Part shown: positions 34,927 to 42,830 of the stretch, in pieces
How positions within the stretch are numbered: the stretch's first letter is position 1
How the letters are laid out: every line of letters begins with the position of its first letter
Assembly (NCBI GenBank): GCA_052034685.1
Contig: JBPOIH010000008.1
Location: forward strand, 1 to 64,000
Direction of reading: 5' to 3'
From: CAYUUR01 sp052034685
GTDB taxonomy: Bacteria > Patescibacteriota > Saccharimonadia > Saccharimonadales > CAYUUR01
DNA length: 64,000 bases
The notes under the pieces: generated by a model
The model's input: only the letters and a program-made list of their open reading frames with translations
Databases searched by the model: none
What the model was told of the DNA's origin: nothing
Translations under genes and position numbers: made by a program

Positions 34927-35367
34927 ATGAAAAGTTCCAGTGATTTAAGCACGGCTCAACGAGAAGTTCTTCATAGCAACCTGCTCGGTAGCATGGAGTC
35001 TGGTTTAGCTTCAAGATATTTCACTACCCAAAGAGAACACGCTAAACGCTTAGGTCGGCTTGCTAGTAATCCTAACGATCCTTTAGGCGACAAACTCCAA
35101 GAGCTTTCTACGGGCAGAGCGGTGGCAGCAGGGGCAGAGGCACCATTTATGTTTACGACACGACCAAGCAACATGGCCCAAGAACTAATCGCTCTAAAAG
35201 CTAATCCTCAAACAGGCGAGGTAATCCCTGGTTCGGATGTACAAATAGGTCTAATAGGTGGCCTAGCTGGCGAAGGTCGTCCAACTGGTTCATTTACCCC
35301 TGAAGATATTGCTTTGGCAACAGAGTCTATGGCTGCACAAGATGCCGTGGGCCTTCAAGTAAACTAA
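34927..35367 (+). CDS. accessory gene 2: hypothetical protein, 146 aa
   Basis: A small soluble protein starting MKSSSDLSTAQREVL. The start is fixed by the promoter, whose -10 ends seven bases before the ATG; no Shine-Dalgarno sequence exists. Gly/Ala-rich loops (GLIGGLAGEGRP) and an N-terminal helical region can be seen, but no family. It is flanked by hairpin repeat blocks 2 and 3. Confidence 0.6.
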   Translation: MKSSSDLSTAQREVLHSNLLGSMESGLASRYFTTQREHAKRLGRLASNPNDPLGDKLQELSTGRAVAAGAEAPFMFTTRPSNMAQELIALKANPQTGEVIPGSDVQIGLIGGLAGEGRPTGSFTPEDIALATESMAAQDAVGLQVN

Positions 35368-35387
35368 AGTAGCTCCAAACTTCCACG

Positions 35388-35481
35388 CGCACCCGGTCTC
35401 CTGCAAGGAAGCCGGGGAGCACGAGAGCAGATGTGCGTTACCCGGTCGTACAGCCTGTCTGCCCAACGAACAGACAAGGGT
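35388..35481. repeat. hairpin repeat block 3
   Basis: Contains a second copy of module B (ACCCGGTCTCCTGCAAGGAA, then GCCGGGGAGCAC), a TACCCGGTCG remnant resembling the tRNA-Asp T-stem, and module C (GCCTGTCTGCCC..CAGACAAGGG, stem TGTCTG/CAGACA). The promoter of the Fic gene begins nine bases further on, as in the preceding two blocks. Confidence 0.7.
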
Positions 35482-35489
35482 TCAAAAGA

Positions 35490-35518
35490 TTGACTTAATA
35501 TCATTTTTGTGGTAATAT
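35490..35518 (+). promoter_or_regulatory. promoter of the Fic gene
   Basis: TTGACT (35490-35495), a 17-base spacer and TAATAT (35513-35518). The leader to the ATG at 35555 is about 30 bases, without a convincing Shine-Dalgarno sequence. Confidence 0.65.
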
Positions 35519-35554
35519 TACTGATGTAAATAACCAAAACAAAAAAGAACAACA

Positions 35555-36595
35555 ATGTCTGAAACAATCGCGCAAACACTCGAAACAAAGACAATCCCTA
35601 CCGTCGTCGCATTAATGGAGCGCCTTGGTGCAGCAGAGACATTTGCTACTCCTGAAGCAGCAAAACAGTTTATTGAAGCACACTCCTACGAAGACTTTTC
35701 GTCACTTCTTAATCGTCTCAACGGTCTTCAACGTAACATCCCGACTTCAGGTAGGCATATGGACGGTGGTGGCTTCGTACAACAAACAGGTGCGCTATCC
35801 GGTAGTAGCATTGAACATCAACCTCCGCTCAAAGAGGATCGCGAGCCACTCATGCGACACGCCTACGAAGCCGCTCAGCAAGCCCCGTCACCTGAAGACG
35901 CTGCTCTTATTCTGGGTCTATCCATTAACGCTATCCACCCTTACGAAGATGGAAACGGTAGAACAAGCAGATTTACTTACATGCTTCTTGAACACGGCTA
36001 TAATGGAACCGACGAAGACAATGGTATATACTCTTCTTTGCTAGAAAATACAAGAGGTCGTGAACTTGTCGATCTTGATCCTTCACGTTCTAATCTAGAC
36101 TATTGGTGTGCACTTCTAGCGACAGCAAAAAGCGCCGAAGAGGTTGGCTATAATGGCCCTATCCCTACTTTCATATGGGGTGCGTTTGGCGATGCATTTG
36201 CAGGTGAGTATAGTCCAGCATTTGAAGGTGAGTATAGTCCAGAAAACATTGCTGTCAATGAGACTATTTCGAATGAAAGCAGAAAGAAACTGTATCAATC
36301 AATTACCGACAAGGCGGAGCTCTCTGCGCTACCTGCAATGCTTCGCCTTATTAAAGATAAGGGGCTCGACCCAAGTGATTTCATTGAGCATTACCCCGCA
36401 GATCCAGACTTACCCAGAAGTCGTGATCGCACTTTTCTCAAAGGTGATGAACTTATACCCTTGCTTAGTGAAAGGGATATTGACTTCGTCTACGACGAGT
36501 CTTTCAAGGAGCGTCGCAATTATGTCCTCGCACTCACTACCCTACCGGAGAGCATCATGACTCAACTAAAAGACTTTTATCGCCCAAAGCTATGA
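35555..36595 (+). CDS. Fic domain protein (accessory gene 3)
   Basis: A 346-aa Fic/DOC-family protein. The catalytic motif HPYEDGNGRTSR (near residues 127-138) matches HxFx(D/E)GNGRxxR with Tyr in place of Phe, so AMP or other NMP transfer to a hydroxyl side chain is likely. About 40 residues earlier GSSIEH resembles, but does not match, the class II inhibitory motif (S/T)xxxE(G/N). Near residue 215 an in-frame 24-base tandem duplication repeats AFxGEYSP. No obvious antitoxin gene accompanies it. The context of repeats and orphan genes suggests acquired toxin or effector function. Confidence 0.85.
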   Translation: MSETIAQTLETKTIPTVVALMERLGAAETFATPEAAKQFIEAHSYEDFSSLLNRLNGLQRNIPTSGRHMDGGGFVQQTGALSGSSIEHQPPLKEDREPLMRHAYEAAQQAPSPEDAALILGLSINAIHPYEDGNGRTSRFTYMLLEHGYNGTDEDNGIYSSLLENTRGRELVDLDPSRSNLDYWCALLATAKSAEEVGYNGPIPTFIWGAFGDAFAGEYSPAFEGEYSPENIAVNETISNESRKKLYQSITDKAELSALPAMLRLIKDKGLDPSDFIEHYPADPDLPRSRDRTFLKGDELIPLLSERDIDFVYDESFKERRNYVLALTTLPESIMTQLKDFYRPKL

Positions 36596-36786
36596 GCAGA
36601 AAACGAACACGAAGCCGTGTAATTCTAACTTTCTTGAGCATAAAAGTTCCACATTCCCTCCGGTTCGGCCCATCAAATGTGTTTCTTTCTGCTCGTGTTT
36701 ACGCAATACATGCAGTAGTTTCAATGAATCTAGTTCGGACTATTGGGCACGGCGCGAGATGGTAGGATGTTTGCTATTATGAATAT

Positions 36787-37758
36787 ATGCATGACTTAAA
36801 CAAAGATCTGGAAGTAATCAGGTCTCAACAGCTTGCCAACGGCTTATGTCTGGCCGGTGATGGTCCGAACTACCAGCATGTCTGGATACGAGACAATGTC
36901 TATGTTGCGCTGGCCTTGCAGGAATTCGGTCAGAACAAAGAGGCCGCTCGAGCTTACGAAGCGCTTTGCGTGATCATAGCCAAGTACCATTTACTGCTTG
37001 AGAGAAATACTTACCCAGTCGAAATCGATCAAATATTGCCGCCGCGCTTTACTGCTGATGGTTCAATAGTTGATGGCAAATGGAGCAATAAACAACACGA
37101 CGCTGTGGGAGTGCTTTTGTTTGGGCTTGGTCAGCTGCACCGCACTAACCAACCGCTACTGACGAGTGAAATGAAAAAAGTTTGCCAACAGCTAGTTCAT
37201 TACCTGGAGACATGCCAGTACTTTCGTGATGCCGACAATGGTATGTGGGAAGAAGTGTCTGCACTGCACGCATCGTCGTTGGCTGCCTGTATTAAGGGTA
37301 TTGAGAGCGTGGCCGGGTTTTGCGATCATGATGAGCACATGCTTGAACTAGCAAAACAGAATCTAGAGAATTTGTTGCCGAAAGAGAGCGTTCGGCATGA
37401 GGTTGACTTGGCGCAGTTGTCTCTGTTGTGGCCGTACGGCTATAAGCGCCCTGGCATTGTAGCGGCTATCGAAAGTGCGTTACTTCGCGAACACGGAGTG
37501 ATCCGTTACATTGGAGATACGTATGAAGCCAAGGACGGCGAAGAACCGCAGTGGGTTATGGGGTTGCCATGGCTCGGGATTGCTAACTTTGAACTAGGTA
37601 ATGTTGACAAGGCCAAAGAATATTTGCGTCGAACAGAAACGTTGTACACCAAGAACGGGTTGCCTGAGTCGTATCTAGCCAATAATAAACAGTGCTCACA
37701 TACGCCTTTGGCTTGGTCGCATGCGATGGCTCTTGTGCTGCGCAGCAAGTTAGCATAA
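36787..37758 (+). CDS. GH15-like (glucoamylase/phosphorylase kinase-type) protein
   Basis: A 323-aa alpha/alpha-barrel protein. YQHVWIRDNVYVALAL near residue 30 is the substrate-binding WxRDN element of GH15 and phosphorylase-kinase-like proteins; DGKWSNKQHDAVGVLLFGL and MWEEVSALHASSLAACIKG follow, and the EEPQWVMGLPWLGIANFELG block lies near 250. It is shorter than typical bacterial GH15 enzymes and lacks a signal peptide, so it would act in the cytoplasm, perhaps on a storage glucan. TATTAT preceded by TGC ends six bases before the ATG (leaderless). A glycosyltransferase gene follows 48 bases later. Confidence 0.8.
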   Translation: MHDLNKDLEVIRSQQLANGLCLAGDGPNYQHVWIRDNVYVALALQEFGQNKEAARAYEALCVIIAKYHLLLERNTYPVEIDQILPPRFTADGSIVDGKWSNKQHDAVGVLLFGLGQLHRTNQPLLTSEMKKVCQQLVHYLETCQYFRDADNGMWEEVSALHASSLAACIKGIESVAGFCDHDEHMLELAKQNLENLLPKESVRHEVDLAQLSLLWPYGYKRPGIVAAIESALLREHGVIRYIGDTYEAKDGEEPQWVMGLPWLGIANFELGNVDKAKEYLRRTETLYTKNGLPESYLANNKQCSHTPLAWSHAMALVLRSKLA

Positions 37759-37806
37759 AAGCCGCACGATACAAAATAGTCACTGGAGTAGTATACTAGG
37801 CATATA

Positions 37807-38814
37807 ATGATTAATTTCATCTGGCCACCAGGAGAGCATATGCTAGCGGGTACGGGTGGTTCAGAGACGTACACAGCCGGACAGGTACGTGAACTATTAC
37901 GTAGAGGTATTGACGCGCAGGTGGTTATTACCGAAGTGAAAGGAAAAAACTCTAGCAGCGATTTTGGTGATGTGCCGTTTACTTATTTACGGAATAAGAA
38001 AGACATCTCCCGGCTAGCGGGCACGCTAGTCCACGTCAATAACTACTTCAAGATACCTAAACGCAAAAATCAGCTCGTGGCCGTGATCGTGCACAATGTC
38101 CTGCCTAGTCGAAATAGACCTGATGCTTATGACTTCAAGGGTATGCAGGACAAGATGATTATTGCGACAAGTTTTTATAACGCGCAGCAGTGGGCGTTGT
38201 TTTTGGAGATCCCAGTCAGTCATATGCGCGTGGTTGCTCCGTTTGCTGCACCTGAGTATTTTGCGGTGAAACGTCCAAAGAAGTCGGGGCATCCTCGCCT
38301 AATATTTGCCGGTCGGCTTCATCCAGAAAAAGGCATATACACTTTGATCGAGACATTGCACAGGTTAAGTTATGAAGGAGAGAAGCTAGATTGGCGTGTG
38401 AGTATTGTGACAGCAGGGCTGAATGTAGAGTCCGGCCGGACACTCGAACATATGCTGCAGGCCTATCCTTACGCTAAGCTTATCCCTGCCCAGAACAGCG
38501 TTAAGGATATGGCACGGGTGCTGGCGCGTCATGATGTTTTGTTGATGCCTTCAGTGTTTAACGAGCCATTCGGGATGCTTTCCGTTGAAGCGCAGCACGC
38601 TGGTTGTAGAGTGGTAGCGAGCAATATTGGCGGGATACCGCAGACTAACTGTGGGTTGTTGACGTTGGTAAAACCACGTAGCCCCAAGGCACTCGTTAAG
38701 GGAATAGAAGAGGCTATTGCTCTCGGTGAAGTAACCCAAAAGGAACGAGATACTGCATCGCAATTCTTCACACTCAAAGACTCAGTTGACACCTTTTTAC
38801 GAGTGATTGAGTAG
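37807..38814 (+). CDS. GT4-family glycosyltransferase
   Basis: A 335-aa GT-B enzyme. GGSETYTAGQVRELLRRG in the N-terminal domain binds acceptor, FAGRLHPEKGIYTLIE starts the donor domain, and EPFGMLSVE near residue 260 is the EX7E motif of retaining GT4 transferases, followed by GCRVVASNIGGIPQ. The donor is likely a nucleotide sugar. TATACT ends nine bases before the ATG. Neighbours suggest glycan synthesis for the cell surface or storage polymer. Confidence 0.88.
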   Translation: MINFIWPPGEHMLAGTGGSETYTAGQVRELLRRGIDAQVVITEVKGKNSSSDFGDVPFTYLRNKKDISRLAGTLVHVNNYFKIPKRKNQLVAVIVHNVLPSRNRPDAYDFKGMQDKMIIATSFYNAQQWALFLEIPVSHMRVVAPFAAPEYFAVKRPKKSGHPRLIFAGRLHPEKGIYTLIETLHRLSYEGEKLDWRVSIVTAGLNVESGRTLEHMLQAYPYAKLIPAQNSVKDMARVLARHDVLLMPSVFNEPFGMLSVEAQHAGCRVVASNIGGIPQTNCGLLTLVKPRSPKALVKGIEEAIALGEVTQKERDTASQFFTLKDSVDTFLRVIE

Positions 38815-38873
38815 TAGTAGCGACTGTTCATTAACGCTTGTGTTATGATTAGGTCAGTAAGCATTGTCAAACT

Positions 38874-40397
38874 ATGACCAAAAAAGTAAAAACTACAAAA
38901 CGCAAAACCAGAAAAACCCCTGTACGAGTGGGCGGCAAACGACATTTTGCAGATTTTGCAATGTGGCAAAAAATTCTCGTAGTTGTGTTGTTTGCAGGTG
39001 TTGTTTCAGCGGCTTCTATTGCAGTCTATGCTCAGATGAAAGAACGCCAACTGATCGCCAAGGCGTCATCATACAGTAAAGTAGATATTCACAGTAATCC
39101 AAAAAGCAGCGCCGGAGTTACTTTTAGCGCCTGTAAGTTATTGAGTGGCGACAATTACAAGATTACGATCCTGGCTGTTAAATCTCCAAAAGTGTCAAAC
39201 GCTGCGGTGGCAATAAAAGTATACAGAAAATCTGGCAGTACACAGAGTTATGCAAGCCAGGTTACTTCGAAGAGTTGGTGGGGTGGTGAGGTCTCGGCAC
39301 TGCAACTCGTGACCTCTAAAAGCAAAGGAGATGAGCTGGTGTTTACTGCGGTAAGTAAGTCTGGCACCTCAGCACCGCGCTATAGTACTCAACCGGTGCG
39401 GAAGTCATTCAAATCAACCAGTGCATACGAGGCTGCGCTGCGTGATTTCCAGGCGTCTACAGTAAGCCCAAGTGCTCTAACTGACTGCAACAAGCCAGCG
39501 CCAAACCCAGTGGCAACTTCTACATGCCTGTCTCGTTCAAGTAGTAATAAACTGTCGGTGAGTAGATTGCAAAAAACACGCTATGTTAACGGTACGATTC
39601 CAAAGAATACTGTCATAAACGCCTCACAAGCCTATTGGGACGGTACCGATGCAAGCGGTAATCCAATATCATGGGCTATCACTGTTGATGGCACTGGCCC
39701 GGCTTGCTGGTATGGAGGCAAATTCACTGGCGCTTGGGACGACAAATCACGATCCGTGACCTGGTCTAAGGACTACCATCATGCTGGGGCTGTGACGATC
39801 CGAATGGACAGGTTTCTCGTAGAGGGTCTACGTGCTCATAATCAGGGCGACGGTATACGTATGGAATCTGGCGGTAGCAATTTCCACGTCAAAGACGTCT
39901 ACCTTTCTGATATTCACGATGATTGTGTTGAGAACGATTTTTTGCACACGGGAACGGTCGAGAACTCTTTGTTCGACGGTTGTTACTCGGGTATTAGTGC
40001 TGCAACCTTTGAAGGAATTGACCGTAATGGAGTGAATGATACGTGGACATTCAAAAACAACTTGCTGAGAATGAAACCGTTTAACACAATGTTCAAGCCA
40101 GAAAAGTATGGGGCTTATGGCCATGCAATGCTGTTTAAGGGTTGGTATGAGCCAAATCGTGGGCCGAAGCTGGTCCTAGAGAACAATATCTTCCGGGCTG
40201 ATCAGAAAGCCAACATTGGCGATCTGCAAATCCCTAAGTATGCCGAACTAAAGAGTTGCAAAAACAACACTTTTGTCTGGCTCGGCAAGGGGCCTTTCCC
40301 ATACAATTTACCGAGTTGCTTTAAGATTACCACCGACAAAAAGGTGTGGGACAATGCAGTAGACAAATGGAAAGCCGCCCACCCGGCTGTCAAATAG
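38874..40397 (+). CDS. membrane-anchored right-handed beta-helix (pectate lyase-like) protein
   Basis: A 507-aa protein. A highly basic N-terminus (KKVKTTKRKTRKTPVRVGGK) precedes one membrane segment (about 36-56) and a beta domain (60-180). The C-terminal half shows right-handed beta-helix features: GDGIRMESGGSNFHVKDVYL, DDCVENDFLHTGTVENSLFD and aligned Asn residues (NNLLRM, ENNIFRAD). Such folds are typical of polysaccharide lyases and surface carbohydrate-binding proteins; catalytic residues cannot be assigned. A strong bidirectional terminator follows the stop. Confidence 0.75.
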   Translation: MTKKVKTTKRKTRKTPVRVGGKRHFADFAMWQKILVVVLFAGVVSAASIAVYAQMKERQLIAKASSYSKVDIHSNPKSSAGVTFSACKLLSGDNYKITILAVKSPKVSNAAVAIKVYRKSGSTQSYASQVTSKSWWGGEVSALQLVTSKSKGDELVFTAVSKSGTSAPRYSTQPVRKSFKSTSAYEAALRDFQASTVSPSALTDCNKPAPNPVATSTCLSRSSSNKLSVSRLQKTRYVNGTIPKNTVINASQAYWDGTDASGNPISWAITVDGTGPACWYGGKFTGAWDDKSRSVTWSKDYHHAGAVTIRMDRFLVEGLRAHNQGDGIRMESGGSNFHVKDVYLSDIHDDCVENDFLHTGTVENSLFDGCYSGISAATFEGIDRNGVNDTWTFKNNLLRMKPFNTMFKPEKYGAYGHAMLFKGWYEPNRGPKLVLENNIFRADQKANIGDLQIPKYAELKSCKNNTFVWLGKGPFPYNLPSCFKITTDKKVWDNAVDKWKAAHPAVK

Positions 40398-40411
40398 TCA
40401 TGTATTCAAAC

Positions 40412-40445
40412 AAAAAAGAACCCCTCGGATTAACGAGGGGTTCTT
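40412..40445. terminator. bidirectional terminator between convergent genes
   Basis: AAGAACCCCTCG pairs perfectly with CGAGGGGTTCTT over a six-base loop. An A-run to the left serves the leftward rbp gene and T residues to the right serve the beta-helix gene. Confidence 0.9.
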
Positions 40446-40453
40446 CCTAACAT

Positions 40454-40756
40454 TTAGTAACGGTTGTTTGAATAACCGCCACCGTTGTTGTCGCGTGGTG
40501 GACGCTTTTCTTGTGGACGAGCTTCGTTCACAAGAATACGGCGACCGCCAAGCTCTGAGTCGTGAAGTGCCTTCATTGCAGCTTTAGCTTCGTCGTCATT
40601 TTCATACTCGACAAAACCAAAACCCTTTGAGCGACCGGTATCACGATCAGTGATAACTTTTGCAGAAAGTACTGTACCGTGTGCGGCAAATACTTCTTGC
40701 AGTTCGTCATCGGTAGTTGAGTAGGGGAGGCCCCCTACGAATAACTTACTAGCCAT
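40454..40756 (-). CDS. RRM-type RNA-binding protein
   Basis: A 100-aa single RNA recognition motif: RNP2 LFVGGLPYS (residues 5-13) and RNP1 KGFGFVEY (about 44-51), followed by a short Arg/Gly/Asn tail (RPPRDNNGGGYSNNRY) similar to cyanobacterial and other small bacterial RRM proteins. Such proteins bind single-stranded RNA and are often cold- or stress-associated. It is monocistronic, read leftward, and ends at the shared terminator. Confidence 0.92.
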   Translation of the reverse strand: MASKLFVGGLPYSTTDDELQEVFAAHGTVLSAKVITDRDTGRSKGFGFVEYENDDEAKAAMKALHDSELGGRRILVNEARPQEKRPPRDNNGGGYSNNRY

Positions 40757-40934
40757 TTGGTAGAACTCTTTTCTTTGTTAACTAACACAGGACGACCTTT
40801 TTATCTTAGAAGCACTCATTTTTCAATGTAACGGCTAGTAAGAACCTGTGACTTAAGCATACACGTTTTAACAGAGAAAGCAACAGGGATAACATATTCG
40901 TGAGCATTTGCTATAATAGGCAACTGATAGATAT

Positions 40935-41010
40935 GCCGAAGTAGCTCAGTTGGTAGAGCAGCTCATTCGTAACGAGCAGGTCGCAGGTTCAAGTCCCGTC
41001 TTCGGCTCCA
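40935..41010 (+). tRNA. tRNA-Thr (anticodon CGT)
   Basis: 76 bases: acceptor GCCGAAG/CTTCGGC, D-arm GCTC..GAGC, anticodon loop TTCGTAA, T-loop TTCAAGT, discriminator T and encoded CCA. The stem pair next to the anticodon loop is an A-C mismatch. The promoter TGCTATAAT lies at 40910-40918. The U73 discriminator matches the TGGA in the thrS leader. Confidence 0.9.
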
Positions 41011-41035
41011 GCTTAGAATTGTATTGCAGCTTTTC

Positions 41036-41112
41036 GTTTCAAGAATTCTCTTGAAACTGTCAGCTTCCAACAATTCTTGCGCTTCACCCCAGCCAAAAGG
41101 GTTTGGCCGGGG
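41036..41112. repeat. two strong hairpins between tRNA-Thr and tRNA-Gly
   Basis: GTTTCAAGA/TCTTGAAAC (41036-41057, perfect 9-bp stem, ATTC loop) and CCCCaGCCAAA/TTTGGCcGGGG (41087-41112). Neither has a T-run, so they are not standard terminators. They may be processing signals or members of the tRNA-associated hairpin family. Confidence 0.55.
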
Positions 41113-41132
41113 ACCCCAAAAAACTGACCCGT

Positions 41133-41207
41133 GCGGGTGTCGTATAACGGCCATTATGTGACCTTCCCAAGGTCGAGACCCGGGTTCGACTCCCGGCACC
41201 CGCACCA
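41133..41207 (+). tRNA. tRNA-Gly (anticodon CCC)
   Basis: 75 bases: acceptor GCGGGTG/CACCCGC, anticodon stem GACC/GGTC with loop TTCCCAA, T-loop TTCGACT, discriminator A and encoded CCA. Likely co-transcribed with tRNA-Thr. Confidence 0.92.
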
Positions 41208-41229
41208 ACCGTATTCAAAGGACACTTCA

Positions 41230-42417
41230 GTGAAGCTGACGCAAATTCAGAAACTATATGTGAGTAACTTCCTGACAGGACTGGTGTTTTGGTACGGAAT
41301 TGAGAAGCTGTTTATGCAGAGTATCGGCATCGATGCGGTCGGTGTTGGCACGGTCGCGGCTGTAGGCGCAGCGGCTAGTCTGTTGCTGGAAATTCCTGGG
41401 GGCATGCTTGCCGACAAGTGGAGTCGTAAGGGTACATTGCTGCTCTCAGTCTTTTCTCTAGCTGTTTCGTCGACTATATTAGGTCTAAGCCAGGGGCTTG
41501 CACAATATGTTGCCGGCATGCTCGTGTATTGTGTCTTTCTTGCGACGAGCAACGGTATTTATCAGGCAGTTATTTACGACAGTTTGCGTGAAGAAAAGCG
41601 TAGCCAAGAGTATAGCAAGATCATGGGTCGCGCCTATGGATTATTTCTGGTCGGCGCAGGCGTAGCCAACATTGCCAGCGGTTTTATTGGCGATGCGTTT
41701 GGGTACGAGACAGCTTATTTGCTCACGCTTTTGTCGTGTGTTGTGAATGCGCTAGTGCTGGTGTCACTTCGAGAGCCAAAGTTACATCGCCCTGAACAGA
41801 AGGAACTTCTTATTAAACAGCTAGGTAAAAGCGTCCGTAATATTACCCATATTCGTGCGTTAAGGAGTCTGGTAGTAGTGTTTACAGCGCTCTCAATAGT
41901 TGAGCTCTTCAAGCTTGACTTTGGTCAGCTCTACATTCTGCATTACGTAACATCACCACAGATAGTAGGCATCCTCTGGGCATTCTTTGCATTTATGTGG
42001 GCAATCGGCAGCGTATTGGCGCACCGTTGGCGGACGCGGCTGACAACACTAGTGTTAGCCAGTACAGTACCGCTGATTATTATTGCTTTGGTCGACCATC
42101 CAGTTAGCCTAGCTCTTTTCATGGTGCAGATTATCGCGTCAGCAGCACTCGTCAACCAGATTGAAACACGGATTCAGGAAGAGACCCCGTCCTCTGTTCG
42201 GGCGTCAATTCTTTCGGTTTTGGCAACGATCGGCCGTGTTATTGCGATCCCTGTAAGCTTTGTCATCGGCTGGATCATCCGTGATTATGGTGCGTTTCAT
42301 GCAGTACAGGTAATCGCGGTTGTTGCAGCGGCGACGCTGATCTATTGGTTGCTTGTGGAGCACCGTAGCCCCAAACTTGATGTCGCCATCCTTGCCGATC
42401 CTAACATCATCGTGTAA
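41230..42417 (+). CDS. MFS-type transporter
   Basis: A 395-aa major facilitator with about 11-12 membrane segments. The loop GGMLADKWSRKGTLL (about residues 57-71) is the MFS motif A. The frame is open into tRNA-Gly, so the true start is inside; GTG at 41230 is chosen because AAAGGA lies eight bases upstream and the next segment matches an MFS N-terminus (LYVSNFLTGLVFWYG). Substrate unknown. It is 22 bases downstream of tRNA-Gly and may be read through from the tRNA promoter. Confidence 0.85.
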   Translation: MKLTQIQKLYVSNFLTGLVFWYGIEKLFMQSIGIDAVGVGTVAAVGAAASLLLEIPGGMLADKWSRKGTLLLSVFSLAVSSTILGLSQGLAQYVAGMLVYCVFLATSNGIYQAVIYDSLREEKRSQEYSKIMGRAYGLFLVGAGVANIASGFIGDAFGYETAYLLTLLSCVVNALVLVSLREPKLHRPEQKELLIKQLGKSVRNITHIRALRSLVVVFTALSIVELFKLDFGQLYILHYVTSPQIVGILWAFFAFMWAIGSVLAHRWRTRLTTLVLASTVPLIIIALVDHPVSLALFMVQIIASAALVNQIETRIQEETPSSVRASILSVLATIGRVIAIPVSFVIGWIIRDYGAFHAVQVIAVVAAATLIYWLLVEHRSPKLDVAILADPNIIV

Positions 42418-42469
42418 ATACAAGCAACAGGACTAGGAACATCGGACAAAAAGTTCTAGAATAGTAGAA

Positions 42470-42826
42470 ATGGATATTCCAAAAAAGTACCTACATGACA
42501 AGTTTGTTTTGGCGATAATTAGCGCCAACGCATTCTTTACAGTGCTCATTATGCTTACCGTGCTTTTAAGGTTGAGTGGTAACACTGCCGGTAGGTTTAT
42601 TGTGCAATATCGCGAGAACCTCGGGCTCAACCCGTTTCTGCCTGGTAATGTACTGTCAATTATTAGCTTTGTCATCTTTGCGGTGCTGATCCTCGTGATT
42701 AATACAACCATAAGTAGTCGTGTCTATGAGCAGAAGCGAGAATTGTCACTGGTGGTATTAGTCCTCACGCTGTTGCTACTGATTTTGGCATTAATTGTAA
42801 GTAATGCACTGCTAGTCGTTCAATAA
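42470..42826 (+). CDS. small integral membrane protein, 118 aa
   Basis: Three membrane segments (about 14-34, 55-78 and 92-114) with very short loops. I recognise no family. TAGAAT ends exactly seven bases before the ATG and there is no Shine-Dalgarno sequence, so a leaderless mRNA is likely. Four bases separate it from the downstream GT2 gene, so the two are co-transcribed and it may be an accessory subunit of that synthase. Confidence 0.7.
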   Translation: MDIPKKYLHDKFVLAIISANAFFTVLIMLTVLLRLSGNTAGRFIVQYRENLGLNPFLPGNVLSIISFVIFAVLILVINTTISSRVYEQKRELSLVVLVLTLLLLILALIVSNALLVVQ

Positions 42827-42830
42827 CGTC

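Noticed and set aside
33748..36595. Integron with attC sites
   Set aside because: No integron integrase is adjacent (the Xer gene at 18.3 kb has no integron-specific insert that I can see), and the hairpin blocks lack consistent RYYYAAC/GTTRRRY ends. I report the array as cassette-like only.
36592..36765. 57-codon frame overlapping the Fic stop (ATGA), possible antitoxin
   Set aside because: The start overlap is suggestive, but composition is unlike a gene, no Fic-inhibitory motif is present, and it runs into the promoter of the next gene.
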